Part shown: in pieces, positions 22,521 through 33,599 of the stretch
Numbering within the stretch: position 1 is the stretch's first letter
Layout of the letters: every line of letters begins with the position of its first letter
NCBI GenBank assembly: GCA_031308135.1
Contig: JAHLJT010009436.1
Location: forward strand, 165,088,713-165,152,712
DNA from: Acheta domesticus
Taxonomy: Eukaryota > Arthropoda > Insecta > Orthoptera > Gryllidae
Length of the DNA: 64,000 nucleotides
Direction of reading: 5' to 3'
The notes under the pieces: model-generated
Told to the model about the DNA's origin: nothing
The model's database searches: none
The model's input: only the letters and a program-made list of their open reading frames with translations
Made by a program: the position numbers and the translations under genes

Positions 22521-23809
22521 CCCTCGCGGAGCTTCTCCCACGCCGATGAGAAAGGAAGCTGTGAGAAAGGATATTTGATACAATCGAACCCGTTCATTGG
22601 AATCTCAAAAACCGAAAACCCTGTAACACCGAAATAATATTTGTTTCTCTTACCCAAGTGGCTGATTTAGACATGGACTGGGGGAGGCCTCGTCATGTTT
22701 TTATGTTACAATAATCATTAACATTTTGTGTGTGATGCAAATTTCATCGACAACAAAAGAAGGCACCTCAAGAAGTATTTTTTAATCCAATCCTCTGTTC
22801 AGTTATTTTATTTAAAAGTACTTGTGAAATTGTTTTGCTTTTCTTCTTGTCATCAAGCCAATCTATGCGTTACTTTTCTTCTAACAATAAAATGTCGATT
22901 TTTTCAGCAATATTTTTTGAGGGGCCTTCATGATTTCTTTAAGATTTCCCATTAGTCACACGACATCATAATTGTAATCACCATAGTAGAAATTCATTGT
23001 AAGTAAAAATATAGAAGGTAATTTAAGTTTTGTCATGTCTTTCCTGGATTAGCAGTATTCCATGGTAGAAACAAATTTTGCAAAAGATAGTTTATAGGAA
23101 CCCCCTCTACCTCAAATATTAAGGAAGAAATAAATAATTGAGTCATCAAATATAGCGATTTAGAGAGGCCTCTTTTACAGAACACCGTGAGTTACGGGTA
23201 GAATATGTGAAAATTAATAAAATTCGAGAAAATAAAGTGTTGAAAGTAACTGGGTTAGAGTTTTGGAAGTTGGTAATTCTTCAATCGACACCACACTTCG
23301 AGCTACACACATATCTTCAACCATTCCTAATCAATGTCATCCAGTTGTTCCCAGTCTTTTCCGTCCATGTCAAGAGTTTCAGTTCTTGAAGACGGTGTTA
23401 AGGTAGTGCCGTGACGGGCAAGTAAGGAGGAGAGAGGCGTGCCTGTCTTCCTTAGACTATCACATACTATCGAATCTGATGCAAAGAAGAAATAAGCGTT
23501 ACCGAATATTACCACTTAGAGATGTGAGTTATCGCAATGAGATCAAAGTATGCAGATGCTTGCAAAATGAATTATGTCCGAAATGGATGTTTCTCTCCAT
23601 TTTCTGTATCCCCATAAATTCACATTTCCTCTCTTTCATTTGGAAGGTTTTCACCGCCCTCCACTTTTCGAAGAAAATAGCTATTTTTTTTTACAGAAAA
23701 TGAGAAAAAAGCGGGATACAGATGCTTACAAAATGTCAAAAATCGAGTTCAAGAGATTTCTGCCATCCCTCATGCATTCTCCCTTATTCGTCCCTGTCAT
23801 TCCTTAGAT
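22521..23809. other. No gene seen
   Basis: AT-rich spacer with short unsupported frames. Confidence 0.35.
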
Positions 23810-23814
23810 CTTCT

Positions 23815-24060
23815 AGTCGCGCGTCTCTCTTGTTGAGGTGGGCGCTGAGGTGGCGACGTGGCGAGCGCGGGGGGCGGGGGCTGTCTTAATTAGTCTGCGC
23901 GTGGGCGGTGGGCGGAGGTGCGAAGGCGCCCTGCGAGTGCCAATTACAGGCGTCATTAGCGCGTCACAATAACAGACGAGCGTCGAGCGCGCCTCCCCGC
24001 GGCGCGGCTTCCAGCCAGCAGGCCTGCCAACCCCGGTTTCTTCCGCTTTCCTCCTTCTGA
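23815..24060. promoter_or_regulatory. GC-rich patch with ATTA cores (possible CpG-island-like element)
   Basis: CpG-dense, non-tandem sequence containing 'cttaattagtctgcg', 'ccaattacaggcgtcattag' and 'gcgcgtcacaataac'. Homeodomain-type TAAT/ATTA cores embedded in GC-rich, complex sequence are typical of old regulatory DNA, but also arise by chance. No transcript evidence is visible. Confidence 0.2.
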
Positions 24061-25559
24061 TGAAACTAGACCTCCGGGTTTAGGACAATGCCTATTTAGT
24101 TCCTTTGGGAGGTTGTGGAAAATAACAGAAGATGTTTACGAATCATGAAAAAATAGATCTACTGAATGCATAGTGTCTACAATATAGTGTCTACAATATC
24201 CTAAAAAGGCGATTGATGCCTATTTTGATATTTTTTGCCTAAAACAAGTAATTTTGAAGATTTGTATTTTTATTGCTCATTTTTCAAATTTGGTATTCTA
24301 AATCACAAATACATTTCCGATTTTCCCGAAACGCGAATACCACCTGATCGACGAGTAATAAATCGAAATCAATCACAGAACACAGCGAACAAAAGGAATT
24401 CTGAAAGTCAATGTAAGGAGGATGTTTCATGCTCGTCTCCGATCAGCACGCTCTCCTTAGGCAATTGCGCCCATTCCCAGGTGCAGTGAGCATTTGACAG
24501 ATTGAGACTTACCATCCTGGCTCGTCTTCCACGCAATCCTGGAAAGGAAAGACAGGTCACGGCAAAAGTGACTCTTACAAGTTAGGCCCAAGTCGTGAAC
24601 CCCTAGAAAGTAAAAAGGAACATTTCGAGTTTTCTTCTGTGTGTGTGTGTGTGTGTGGGGGGGAGGGATGTATGACTATGTGCATGGTTCGGTTCAAATC
24701 TTGATTACTTTATAATTAATTTTAATTATGTATAGTTAATTATGTATGTATTAATTTTAATTAATATAAGTGAAAGTAATGTTGGACTCAGTGCAGATAC
24801 GGTGACGTCAATTGTACCCATAGAGTGAAACGTAAGTTTAGAGCGAGGGGGAGGCAGACAGAGAGAGAGAGAGAGATGAAGTGGTTTTTTAAAATGTCTA
24901 GTTACAAATGTATTCATGTGACTATCATTCTTCCATAAAAACAAAGAAATTCTTATACTACTTAAGGGAAGCACAAAATGTTTTTCCTGTCTTTTCATTT
25001 TCTCGCACGTGGTTATAAGTTTTTCAATGTCACACGAACAGATGAAATGAAATTCTAACGCATTCGCTTGTCTTTTATCTTAAATTTTAATGAAAATAAA
25101 ATAGCATATCACTGTAATTCAAACTTTCAGGTTTTATCTTAGTTCGCAAAAATGTCACAGAAAAAGAGCATTGAAATTCAAATCGGATTAATTTTTTTAT
25201 CTTTCTTTAATGAACTTGTAATCCCTTCGTTTTCAATCCCATTTAATTTTCTCTTACAATTGTAATTTTAGAACTTCTCCGAAGTTGTTAAAATGAGTTC
25301 AATAGGTACGCTGAAACCCCAAGTACATAGATGTCATAGATATAAAGTTTCTACTCGTTTATGAACATCTATGCATGCTACGTATTTAGGCAACTAGAAG
25401 AGCTAAGTATCTAAGAATGTAACAGAATATGCAGAAGCTCTCATTCTGGAGAACTGCCTTTAAAGAAACATAGCTCGGACTCCTCTTGCCCCCGCGTATT
25501 TCCAGCCAATTCTCCGATACGAGAGCGTAAGCTTCTGCGGCCGCATTCAGTAGCTGCTT
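24061..25559. other. No gene seen; microsatellites
   Basis: AT-rich spacer with 'atagtgtctacaatat' duplicated in tandem near 24169-24200, a (GT)n plus G-run at 24640-24666 and a (GA)n at 24858-24876. Confidence 0.4.
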
Positions 25560-25562
25560 GGC

Positions 25563-25722
25563 TGCCCGGGAGACACGACGTCCCAGGCAGTGGGGCCAAC
25601 GTTTCGGCAGCCATTTGCGACCTTCCTCAGGGCGAAATGATTGGTATTTCGCCCTGAGGCCTCAGAATGACAGGCCGAAACGATGTCCCTTCTGACTAGG
25701 ACGCGGTGTCTCCCGGACAGAC
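25563..25722. mobile_element. Hairpin of two Penelope-like ends with hammerhead-like motifs
   Basis: Two inverted arms (about 25565-25638 and 25648-25720) close on 'gattggt'. Read on minus, the left arm gives CTGAGGAAGG (25621-25630), then GCCGAAACG (25601-25609) and 'gggacgtcgtgtctcccggg'. The right arm gives CTGAGGCCTC, then GGCCGAAACG on plus and 'acgcggtgtctcccgg'. The CTGAxGA ... CGAAAC arrangement is the hammerhead core associated with Penelope-like element termini. Head-to-head arms suggest an inverted junction or two nested copies. Confidence 0.55.
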
Positions 25723-27080
25723 AAGCAGATACAATTCTCCTATACGTTTCCGCAACTCAATAACATGTCCCCCACATATTTCCCATCTTCTTTCCCACAG
25801 GTTTCCCGCGTGTGCACGTTTCCAGGCCTGTAGCCTGGCATGTGCCTTTGCATGTTCTTTCCCTTCGTGATTCCCTTTACATCCTCTCCGCATGTTCCCA
25901 CTAGGAACTGGAAGATTCTGGATAATCTTCTGTGTCTATCAAGTGCATTTAGTACGAACTGCTTTTATAAACGTCAGGGTCGCAGCTAGAGGAATGCCAC
26001 CCTTAGTGATTGAAACGGGAATTTCTGAATAGGGTGTTCCGAAAAGAGCTTCCCCACCTCCAATAAAGAAAACACTTTTACGTTTCTGACAACTCATGTT
26101 AAAAGGTGAGGAAAACTTAATAGTAAGTCCAAGAAGGTCTCATTTTGCAGATTACGTCCTCAAAAATCAATTCTAACCCCCTATGGACATATAAACCTGG
26201 TTTTGAGATCTGCCGCATCGTTATACACGACAGTAATGTATTTTGGAGCTTAATATGTGTTGCAGGATGTACATGCGCCTGATTTCTTACTGAAACAGTG
26301 GTTTCTAATTAATTATTAAAAAACTATTGAAACACATCAAATCTAAAATGTATATCTCTATTGGCACGTTGTGCTTCTGTCATGGGTTCGAATATGCAAG
26401 GGGACACAATTCGGTTTACCTCATCGTTCAACCACAATCTGCCCCCTGTCGACTCGCTTCCATACGGAAAACGACAAAACCTGAAAGTTATTTTAATGAT
26501 ATGCCAGATTGCACAATAATAACCAAGTTTGTTTTTTTGTACTTCTTTAGCACTAGAACAGTTTAAATTTATTATAACCAAAGATTTCATCTGATTCGAA
26601 ATAACACTCTTTAAAAATTATTGACTTTGGTCATGACCATGAAAAATAAAATAATTGTTCGTACGAACGTTAACCTGAGCTCTCTTCCGTTGTATCGTTA
26701 AAAATATACCAAGTGTGAACTCGACCACGCACCCCCTAATTCATAAATGATCCTCACGCTATGAAATCTGAGCTCCAACTAACTATTTTTTTTTTCGTTC
26801 TTCGATCCAGGAAAACTCGTATTCATTGTTGTACAAAATTCTGTTTTATATTCCCTACCAACGAATTCTTATTATGTATTTACTTTTCTAACCAAGGTGC
26901 ACTCTTGGGCGAATTTTTCTACTCTTGCACACGCGTTTTTCGACTGATTCTACACAATATCCACGGGCTCATGAAATTGTTTATCTCTGTTACTTAGTTG
27001 CCCGCTTACCAAATATCGTGACATGTCAAAACATAGGTGTTCTCCCTAGCAATGTCCTGGTCACCTGTTACTAAGGTGCC
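25723..27080. other. No gene seen
   Basis: AT-rich spacer; 'agggtgttccgaaaagagct' at 26032 resembles a TIR start but no partner was found. Confidence 0.3.
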
Positions 27081-27082
27081 TA

Positions 27083-27298
27083 TGGTCCGATTAAAATAAG
27101 TTGGTGATTGACAGTTGTACTTCTGAAGCTGTAGCTTCGTACAATATAAGTGTATGATTTTGGTTACTTTAATAAGTATTTATTTCAAGTGTTTACTTTG
27201 TATCCCGGTAACACGTGCCCACTGGTACGCGAACTGTCAACGTCGCTCCCTTCCATTGCCTGACCAACTTATATTACCAACTTATTTTAATCGGACCA
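27083..27298. mobile_element. TA-flanked MITE (216 bp)
   Basis: Left TGGTCCGATTAAAATAAGTT and right AACTTATTTTAATCGGACCA are perfect inverted copies, extending by GG/CC. TA occurs on both sides (27081-27082 and 27299-27300). There is no coding content. Perfect ends suggest a relatively recent insertion. Confidence 0.95.
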
Positions 27299-27734
27299 TA
27301 ATTATAATTTAAACTAGCATTAAAGCATTAAATTATTTGATATTGAATGCCCTCCCGCATTTGGTATATCACATTACCTTTGTCATAACTTGCGAACGTC
27401 TATGTTTTTCATTTTAAACTTCTTTTATGCAGCAATGAGGGGTGGTATTCAATCATTATTAGACGTAAGGAGTTTTGTGTTGATGGTTTCTTTTAAATTG
27501 TACAAACCGCCCGGGAATTTTAATTACAGATAATGATATGCAAAAATCAAAATTCCAACGATGCTGAAAACAAAGATCGTTCTAATATACCTGCGTAAAG
27601 AATGTTTAACTTAATCCCAGTCGTATTTACTTTTCGCAATCCGGTACCTTTTTTTATAATTGAAAAAGGTTTTTTAAATTTTATTTTATTTTGTGTCGCA
27701 TCAACTACAAAGGTTATTAACGACACACTCAATA

Positions 27735-27835
27735 ACATTAATATTTCTTTCATATGTACATTAATATATGTACATATGTACATAATATATGTTCATATGT
27801 ACATTAATATATTTCATATGTATAATGTTATGAAT
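27735..27835. repeat. AT-rich minisatellite (CATATGTACATTAATATATG-like)
   Basis: Repeated CATATGTACAT and TTAATATAT blocks; self-complementary and able to form cruciforms. Confidence 0.8.
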
Positions 27836-27877
27836 CAGAATATGAACATTCATATCACATTACATGCATTACATCGC

Positions 27878-28216
27878 GGTGGCGATGGTGTAGCGGTTAG
27901 CGGACTGCTATACGCAAGTTGGCGGGTTCAAACCCGATCGAAGTCGTTGATTTTTAGGGGCGAAAAAATCCTTCGTACGCCTTCCTTCGGAGGGGAAATA
28001 AAGCCGGCTGTCCCATATTAGTAGATTTACTTGCATGTAAAAGATCCTCAAGCCTAAATGACGCCTCTGAGCTAAATTCAAATCGCCTGTTTCGTCGCAT
28101 CAGAAATATCTTCTTTCCGCTAGTTGGGGAAAGGAGCGTAGCGAAATTTGCGTGGTCAGACGGAAGAGCAGGCCTCATGGCCTGAGTCTCGCCACGTAAA
28201 ATAAGGCTTCAATTCA
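27878..28216 (+). mobile_element. SINE-A copy 2
   Basis: Starts 'ggtggcgatggtgtagcggt' (A-box-like) with 'gcgggttcaaacccgatcga' (B-box-like), then the same body as copy 1 ('cgaaaaaatccttcgtacgc', 'cctgtttcgtcgc', 'gcaggcctcatggcctgagt') and the tail 'aaggcttcaattcaatta'. Confidence 0.88.
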
Positions 28217-28480
28217 ATTATTAAACAATTTATACATTTTTTATAGTTCACTGTACAGATTAATAGTAGCACACTTGCACAGTAGCACACTTGACATGTA
28301 AAACATTGTAAAAGATTATTTTTGTATTCTTTAAATATTTCATTATTGTTATATCACACATTGATAACTTTTCAGGGGAAATTTTTACATGAAAAAAATA
28401 AGCATATTGATAATTCATACCCAGTTTTGCAGCTGTTCCCACCCATTAAGAGCACCTTTGTTGAGCAAAGAAAAGGATTT

Positions 28481-28800
28481 CTTTATTTGTAATGATTTAT
28501 TGACCTTCATGAAACACACATGGTATTTTTATAACAATTTATTTATTGTCATACATAACTTAACCCTGACCCTTCGACCCTGTTTGGGGTCTCTTTCAAA
28601 ACCTAGTGTCTAGAATTTGTTTTCATCGTAGATAAAATAGTAGCATTTTAATAAAAAATTGTCACTATGGTATAAAAAACTTGTCACTTGGTAAAATTCA
28701 TCCGGACAACTCAATTGTACTGATACTTCGTAAATAAATAGTTATAAAAATACCATATCTGTTTCATGAAGGTTAATAAACCATTACAAATAATAAGGAA
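28481..28800. mobile_element. Fold-back element (about 320 bp, 60 bp arms)
   Basis: 'tttgtaatgatttattgacc' to 'atttttataacaatttattt' on the left is the inverted copy of 'aaataaatagttataaaaat' to 'ggttaataaaccattacaaa' on the right, with a unique centre including 'ccctgtttggggtc'. No target duplication could be fixed. Confidence 0.75.
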
Positions 28801-29079
28801 TACAACAAACGTATATATTCATTATAATAGGACTGCTTTAACTCAACTCAGTTCAGAAACAGGTAACCCTGCCATGTCTTCTTAAGACAAACTCAAATAT
28901 TTCTGTTGGAGGTAAATTATGGCTCATAAATTAATGTAACCAAACGTCTCGAGCATTTTAGTAGGGATAGTGATTGTCTATATCACAACACCTTTGAAGA
29001 AGTCTTTATTAAAGTTTTGTTTATACATTGGTAACATATCCCATTTCCTGATTATCTCATCCCCGTTTTCTACCCTTCT

Positions 29080-29345
29080 TCCTCCTCCCAAGCAACGAAG
29101 GCCGTTGCTTCCTGCCTCCTCGCATTACTCCACTCTGCTTCCTCACTTTCTTCCTCCCACTTCTCCCCTCTCCTCCCCCCCACCCTCTCTCCGTCCGCCT
29201 CTCCCACGCGCCGTTTACTCCACTCCGCTTCCCCACATTCGTCCTCCCACTGCTCCCCTCCCCGCCACCCCTTCCACTTTCCGCACTCCTCTCCTACACG
29301 CCGTCCCGGAGCCCCCTCCCGTCCCCCGCCGTTCGACCGACGGTG
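29080..29345. repeat. GC/CT-rich tandem duplication (about 91 bp unit)
   Basis: 'tactccactctgcttcctca' near 29126 and 'tactccactccgcttcccca' near 29217 begin two diverged units of about 91 bp. Overlapping frames (135 codons +, 111 codons -) are compositional. Confidence 0.7.
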
Positions 29346-30790
29346 AGAGGCTGGCACGGCGAGGGCGTGTTGCCTAAATTGTTCTATATCAGGTTTACAT
29401 ATCATTAAAGCCGTGCCAATGCGCGCTCGGGCCGTAACCGACTCGGGATGAATTAGTTACTCCTCGCATTCATTGATAGGATTAGCAGCGCTTCCACATC
29501 AAAGAACCCCAATTGGGTGCCGTAACAAATTCGCATGGAACAACGTATATTTCCGCTGACGCCACTCCCAGCAAAGGCATTATCCAGGCGCTTCTTTCAC
29601 TGCCCAGTCATTACCTCGACATAAAAGAAGTCTATCACTCGTCCCTTGTTGACCGAGGTTTCAATACGCTCGCACCACGTTCCATTTCTGTGCTATTAAT
29701 TGCATCATTGAGATTCAAGGGAGCTAAATGCGCATTTGTGTTGCTTACTATGTTCTAAATGCGGAGATATTGTCTGTGTGCCAGTGTTGTATTCCATTAA
29801 AAAGCGAATTACCTTCCCCATTGTGATTGTGGCAAATTTCCAGCGTTTTGCATTCTGGTTCACAGGAATTCGAGACGAGTTAACTAAAAGGAAAGTTCAT
29901 AATTGCATTTCGACCTCCATTTTGGTTAACTCTGATCGATAATGCAATTACTACGAACGATAGTATAATAACTGTCAGGAAAATGATTTCTTTTTTATTG
30001 ACAAAAAATTAAATTAGGATGCATCAATTTTCTTCTGAGAAATTAAACCATAATTTGTAAGACACAAGTAGAGCTAATAAAATCATTGAGACCTAAAATC
30101 ATCCCCAGCTCTGTTTTTTACACGGTATTAAATTTCTTAAATAACTTAAGTATCTAAAAATTTGATCATTCAAAGCGAAAATATTATGAACGTTAGTACT
30201 TTATATTAAAGGTTTGATTAAACCATACAACAACCAAAATAAATTTATATTTTCAGAACATCTCTTGCAAAATCAATTGTGAAAACCATCGTGAACAGTT
30301 CATTGATGATAAAAAATGCATGATCTTATAATCATTTGGCAGAATTTTATCGCCAGAACAAATCTCAGAAAATGTGAATGTAGCACACGAAAGTGTACAA
30401 CGTATTGCAAAATAGATTGTGATATCTATATTGAAAATAATAGAAAATTATTGATCACAAAATTCAATATCGTGTAATTATTTGGAAAATTTTCTATAGA
30501 AAAACATTGTAAAAATGAGAATGTAGCCCTCAGACGTTCATGTGTTGAATACTGCAAAATAGTTTAAATTTGTAAATAGATAACAGTTGTAAAAAATATT
30601 TGTAGAATTCCAATCACATAGGAATTTTATTCAGATCCTCTCGTTCCTGCGAATAGTAGCAGTGGTATCTTCTTCAATAAACGATGTGGAAAATTCGTAT
30701 ATAAAGGCAACACTGCCATCAAGCGTTGAATGCAATATATGTCATATTATTAAACAGGCTATTCGCGGGGGCGTGTTATGGCGTTATAGC
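29346..30790. other. No gene seen
   Basis: Transition from GC-rich to AT-rich DNA; a mixed stretch at 29400-29460 ('aagccgtgccaatgcgcgct') is non-repetitive. Two diverged blocks near 30290-30430 and 30430-30560 share 'gtgaatgtagcacacgaaag'/'tgagaatgtagccctcagac'-type words, suggesting an old tandem duplication. Confidence 0.3.
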
Positions 30791-30824
30791 TGACGTTCAC
30801 CAACAAGGGAGGGTGCGCAGCCGT

Positions 30825-31180
30825 GAATCAAGCGAAGCGTCTACCACCCCCACACCCCCCGCCCCACCCCGACAAGCGCTCCCGACCCTCCGCTCCCGGC
30901 CCTCCACCCTCATCCATCCGCTCCCTCCCCCACCACTCGCCCCCGCCCACCACCGCCCCGCCCCCGCTCTCGCGAGGGAAGACCCGCGTCCCTCTGGACG
31001 AATCGCCGTTATCAGCGGCCATTTATCGCGAGCGCGGTCTGTCTCCCCGCGCCGCCGCGCGGCGACAAACAAATGACGGGCGGTCCGCGCGTCGCCGCAG
31101 CGCGCTGGCGCGACCGGCGGCCGCCACCACAGAGATCGCCACCAACCCCTCGGCCACGCCCCCGTCTCCGTCGCCGTCTC
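30825..31180. other. GC-rich mixed stretch before the CCG array
   Basis: CpG-dense sequence with a complex, non-tandem core at about 31000-31110 ('cgttatcagcggccatttat'). No exon is recognised. Confidence 0.3.
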
Positions 31181-31465
31181 CGCCTCCATCTCCACCTCCG
31201 CCTCGGCTCCGCCACCGCCTGCGCCACCGCCTCCGCCTCCGCCTCCGCCACCGCCGCCGCCATGTCCCTCGCCGTCTCCGCCACCGCCTCCGCCTCTGTC
31301 ACGGCCTCCGCCACAGCTTCCGCCACCGCCTCCGCCACAGCCTCCGCCACAGCCTCCGCCACCGCCTCCGCCACCGCCACCGCCTCTGCCACCGCCTCCG
31401 CCTCCGCCTCCGCCTCCACCTCCTCCTCCTCCTTCGCCTCCACCATCGTCTCCGCCTCCCCCTCC
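31181..31465. repeat. (CCGCCTCCGCCA)n trinucleotide/hexanucleotide array
   Basis: Near-continuous CCGCCT, CCGCCA and CAGCCT units. All frames are open (Ala/Thr/Ser, Pro/Pro and Arg/His types on plus; Ala/Val/Glu and Gly types on minus). Confidence 0.95.
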
Positions 31466-31604
31466 ACCTCCGCCCCATACCCACCCCTCCGCAGCCTTAC
31501 ACCCACCCCTCCGCAGCTTTACATCCACCCCGCCCCCTACCCGTCCCCGCCCCTGCCCCACTCACAACCCTGCCCCTGCCCCTGTCCCTACCTTGCCACC
31601 GCCC

Positions 31605-32095
31605 TGCCCGCACCCAGCCACCGCCCTGCCCCCGCCCTGCTCCCGCCCTGCCCCTTCCCAGCCCCCTCCCTGCCCCCTCCCAGCCCCCTCCCTACCCCCT
31701 CCCTGCCCCCTCCCTGCCCCCTCCCTGCCCCCTTCCTGCCCCCTCCCTTCCCCCTCCCTGCCCCCTCCCTGCCCCCTCCCTGCCCCCTCCCTGCCCCCTC
31801 CCTGCCCCCTCCCTGCCCCCTCCCTGCCCCTTCCCAGCCCCCTCCCTGCCCCCTCCCAGCCCCCTCCCAGCCCCCTCCCTGCCCCCTCCCTGCCCCCTCC
31901 TTTCCCCCTCCCTGCCCCCTCTCTGCCCCCTCCCTGCCCCCTCCCTGCCCCCTCCCTGCCCCCTCCCTGCCCCCTCCCTGCCCCCTCCCTGCCCCCTCCC
32001 TGCCCCCTCCCTGCCCCCTCCCTGCCCCCTCCCTGCCCCCTCCCTGCCCCCTCCCTGCCCCCTCCCTGCCCCCTCCCTGCCTCTGCCCTTTCCGC
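31605..32095. repeat. 11-bp minisatellite (CCCTCCCTGCC)n
   Basis: About forty tandem copies of an 11-bp unit CCCTCCCTGCC with few variants (CAGCC, TTCC). The complement carries regular G-runs (GGCAGGGAGGG). Frames of up to 474 codons running through it encode only (PLPAPSLPPPC)-type 11-residue repeats in every phase, so they are not genes. Confidence 0.97.
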
Positions 32096-32608
32096 GCCGC
32101 CTCGCCGCGCCGCCTCGCCACGCCTCCTCGCTCCGCCTCTACCCCGCTCCTCTTTGTCTTCCCCTCTCACGCACCACCCCCACCTCCTCCCATCGCTCTC
32201 TCCCACTCCTCAGCCAGCCCACTCACACCACGATTTCTCATTGCTGACTCATCACCTACCTTTATCCTTCCCCGCACTCACCCTTGATCCCCCTCATCTG
32301 CACTCCCTCGTTCGGCTTCGTTCGCTCGTTCCTATGCGTCCAGTCCCCGACCCTTTCTTCTCCTCTTCTTCTCTCCCACATTTCCCTACCCTCCTCGCCC
32401 CCTCACTCACACTACTCGTTTCCACACCCACACTACTCGTTCCCAACTCCACTGACGTTCTCCCATTTCCACACGGTCTCTTCGTCTTGCACCGTTTGGG
32501 CGACCATCTTTGACTACACGCTTCTCCGCCTACGCTTACACGCACCCCATTCGCACCCATCTCTCCCATGTCCGATCCGGTCTCTAGCACTACCGACCTT
32601 CGTCACAT
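32096..32608. other. Pyrimidine-rich flank of the array
   Basis: C/T-rich degenerate sequence with repeated CACACTACTCGTTYCCA near 32410-32450. No gene. Confidence 0.5.
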
Positions 32609-32609
32609 A

Positions 32610-32668
<59 letters not shown>
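32609..32668. repeat. (AAT)n(ATT)n palindromic microsatellite
   Basis: About nine AAT units switch directly into about twelve ATT units, giving a perfect hairpin-forming palindrome. Confidence 0.97.
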
Positions 32669-32671
<3 letters not shown>

Positions 32672-32815
32672 AGCGTACCCGTGCGAGAACTCTCGCATGT
32701 TAAACCCCATCCTTTCCCTATCCCTTTGTCTATCCTTTCTGTTAAGAAGGACCGTTGTTAATGAAACGTGTTTATTTGTTTTAAAATGTATAAATGTAAC
32801 TTCTAATAAACTTAC
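32672..32815. repeat. Repeat R3 copy 1
   Basis: 'gtacccgtgcgagaactctc' then 'gcatgttaaaccccat', 'aatgaaacgtgtttatttgt' and 'tgtataaatgtaact' recur in the same orientation at 33453-33597. It lies at the edge of a probable retroelement or other dispersed repeat of unknown class. Confidence 0.8.
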
Positions 32816-33042
32816 AGAATATCACAGAACTTACAGACTTCACTTCGGTACATGGAAATGTTGCTCAAACGATGTTTGCGTAGTGCATATCTTAACGAAC
32901 CGACACCTTGAGTTAAATACCAAACGGTGTATTATTTACAATATGAGTTTGCAGCTGGGCGTTGATGTACATGCTTGCAGATACCGCCAACATTCAAATC
33001 GTGCGTTTGGACTGCCATCGTTGTCAGTGTCGAGTGACTTAC

Positions 33043-33270
33043 ACTTGGGTTTTTATTTCTTGACGTGTGGGGGCTTGTCTTCACTATGGAATATCACACG
33101 GCATTTCGTGTCTTTCTCGGTCGTGCCGTTAGAATTTGCATGATCGCCAGCACTGCTCGATACTCGCGATGAGGCAACTCCTAGCGGAACGACCTAAAAC
33201 GACGCGAAGTACCGTGAGATATTCCACCGTGAAGACAAGTCCCCAAACGCCAAGAAATAAAAATCCGAGT
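33043..33270. mobile_element. MITE M1 copy 1 (ACTTGGGTTTTTATTTCT ends)
   Basis: 'acttgggtttttatttcttg' and 'caagaaataaaaatccgagt' are inverted ends; inner 'gggcttgtcttcac' pairs with 'gtgaagacaagtcccc'. A second copy is at 53163-53410. It lies between the two R3 copies. Confidence 0.85.
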
Positions 33271-33452
33271 ATACGCTATTCTTTCTATAATTTTAAATTT
33301 CGTTGCCTTTTTAAATTAATTCACGTAGTATTGTAGGCTAGCGCGTTTTGATTTTTGTTTTTCATTTATATAAAGATAATTTACTTTAGATAATTTAAAA
33401 AGTTTGTTCTTTGTGTTGTGCCATAGCACAAGTTTTCCCCTACTACCTCCGT

Positions 33453-33597
33453 GTACCCGCGCGAGAACTCTCGCATGTTAAACCCCACTCTCATCCCTTA
33501 TTTTTCCATTCTAAGAGGGAAATCTGTTAACGAAACGTGTTTATTTGTTTAAAAATGTATAAAGGTAACTTGCAATCTACTAACACAATATCAAATA
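33453..33597. repeat. Repeat R3 copy 2
   Basis: Direct copy of 32672-32815: 'gtacccgcgcgagaactctc', 'gcatgttaaaccccac', 'aacgaaacgtgtttatttgt', 'tgtataaaggtaact'. Confidence 0.8.
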
Positions 33598-33599
33598 AA

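Noticed and set aside
30823..32287. Open frames of 404-474 codons on plus and 177-254 on minus
   Set aside because: They run through CCG and 11-bp arrays and are open in every phase; peptides are pure unit-length repeats with no domain.
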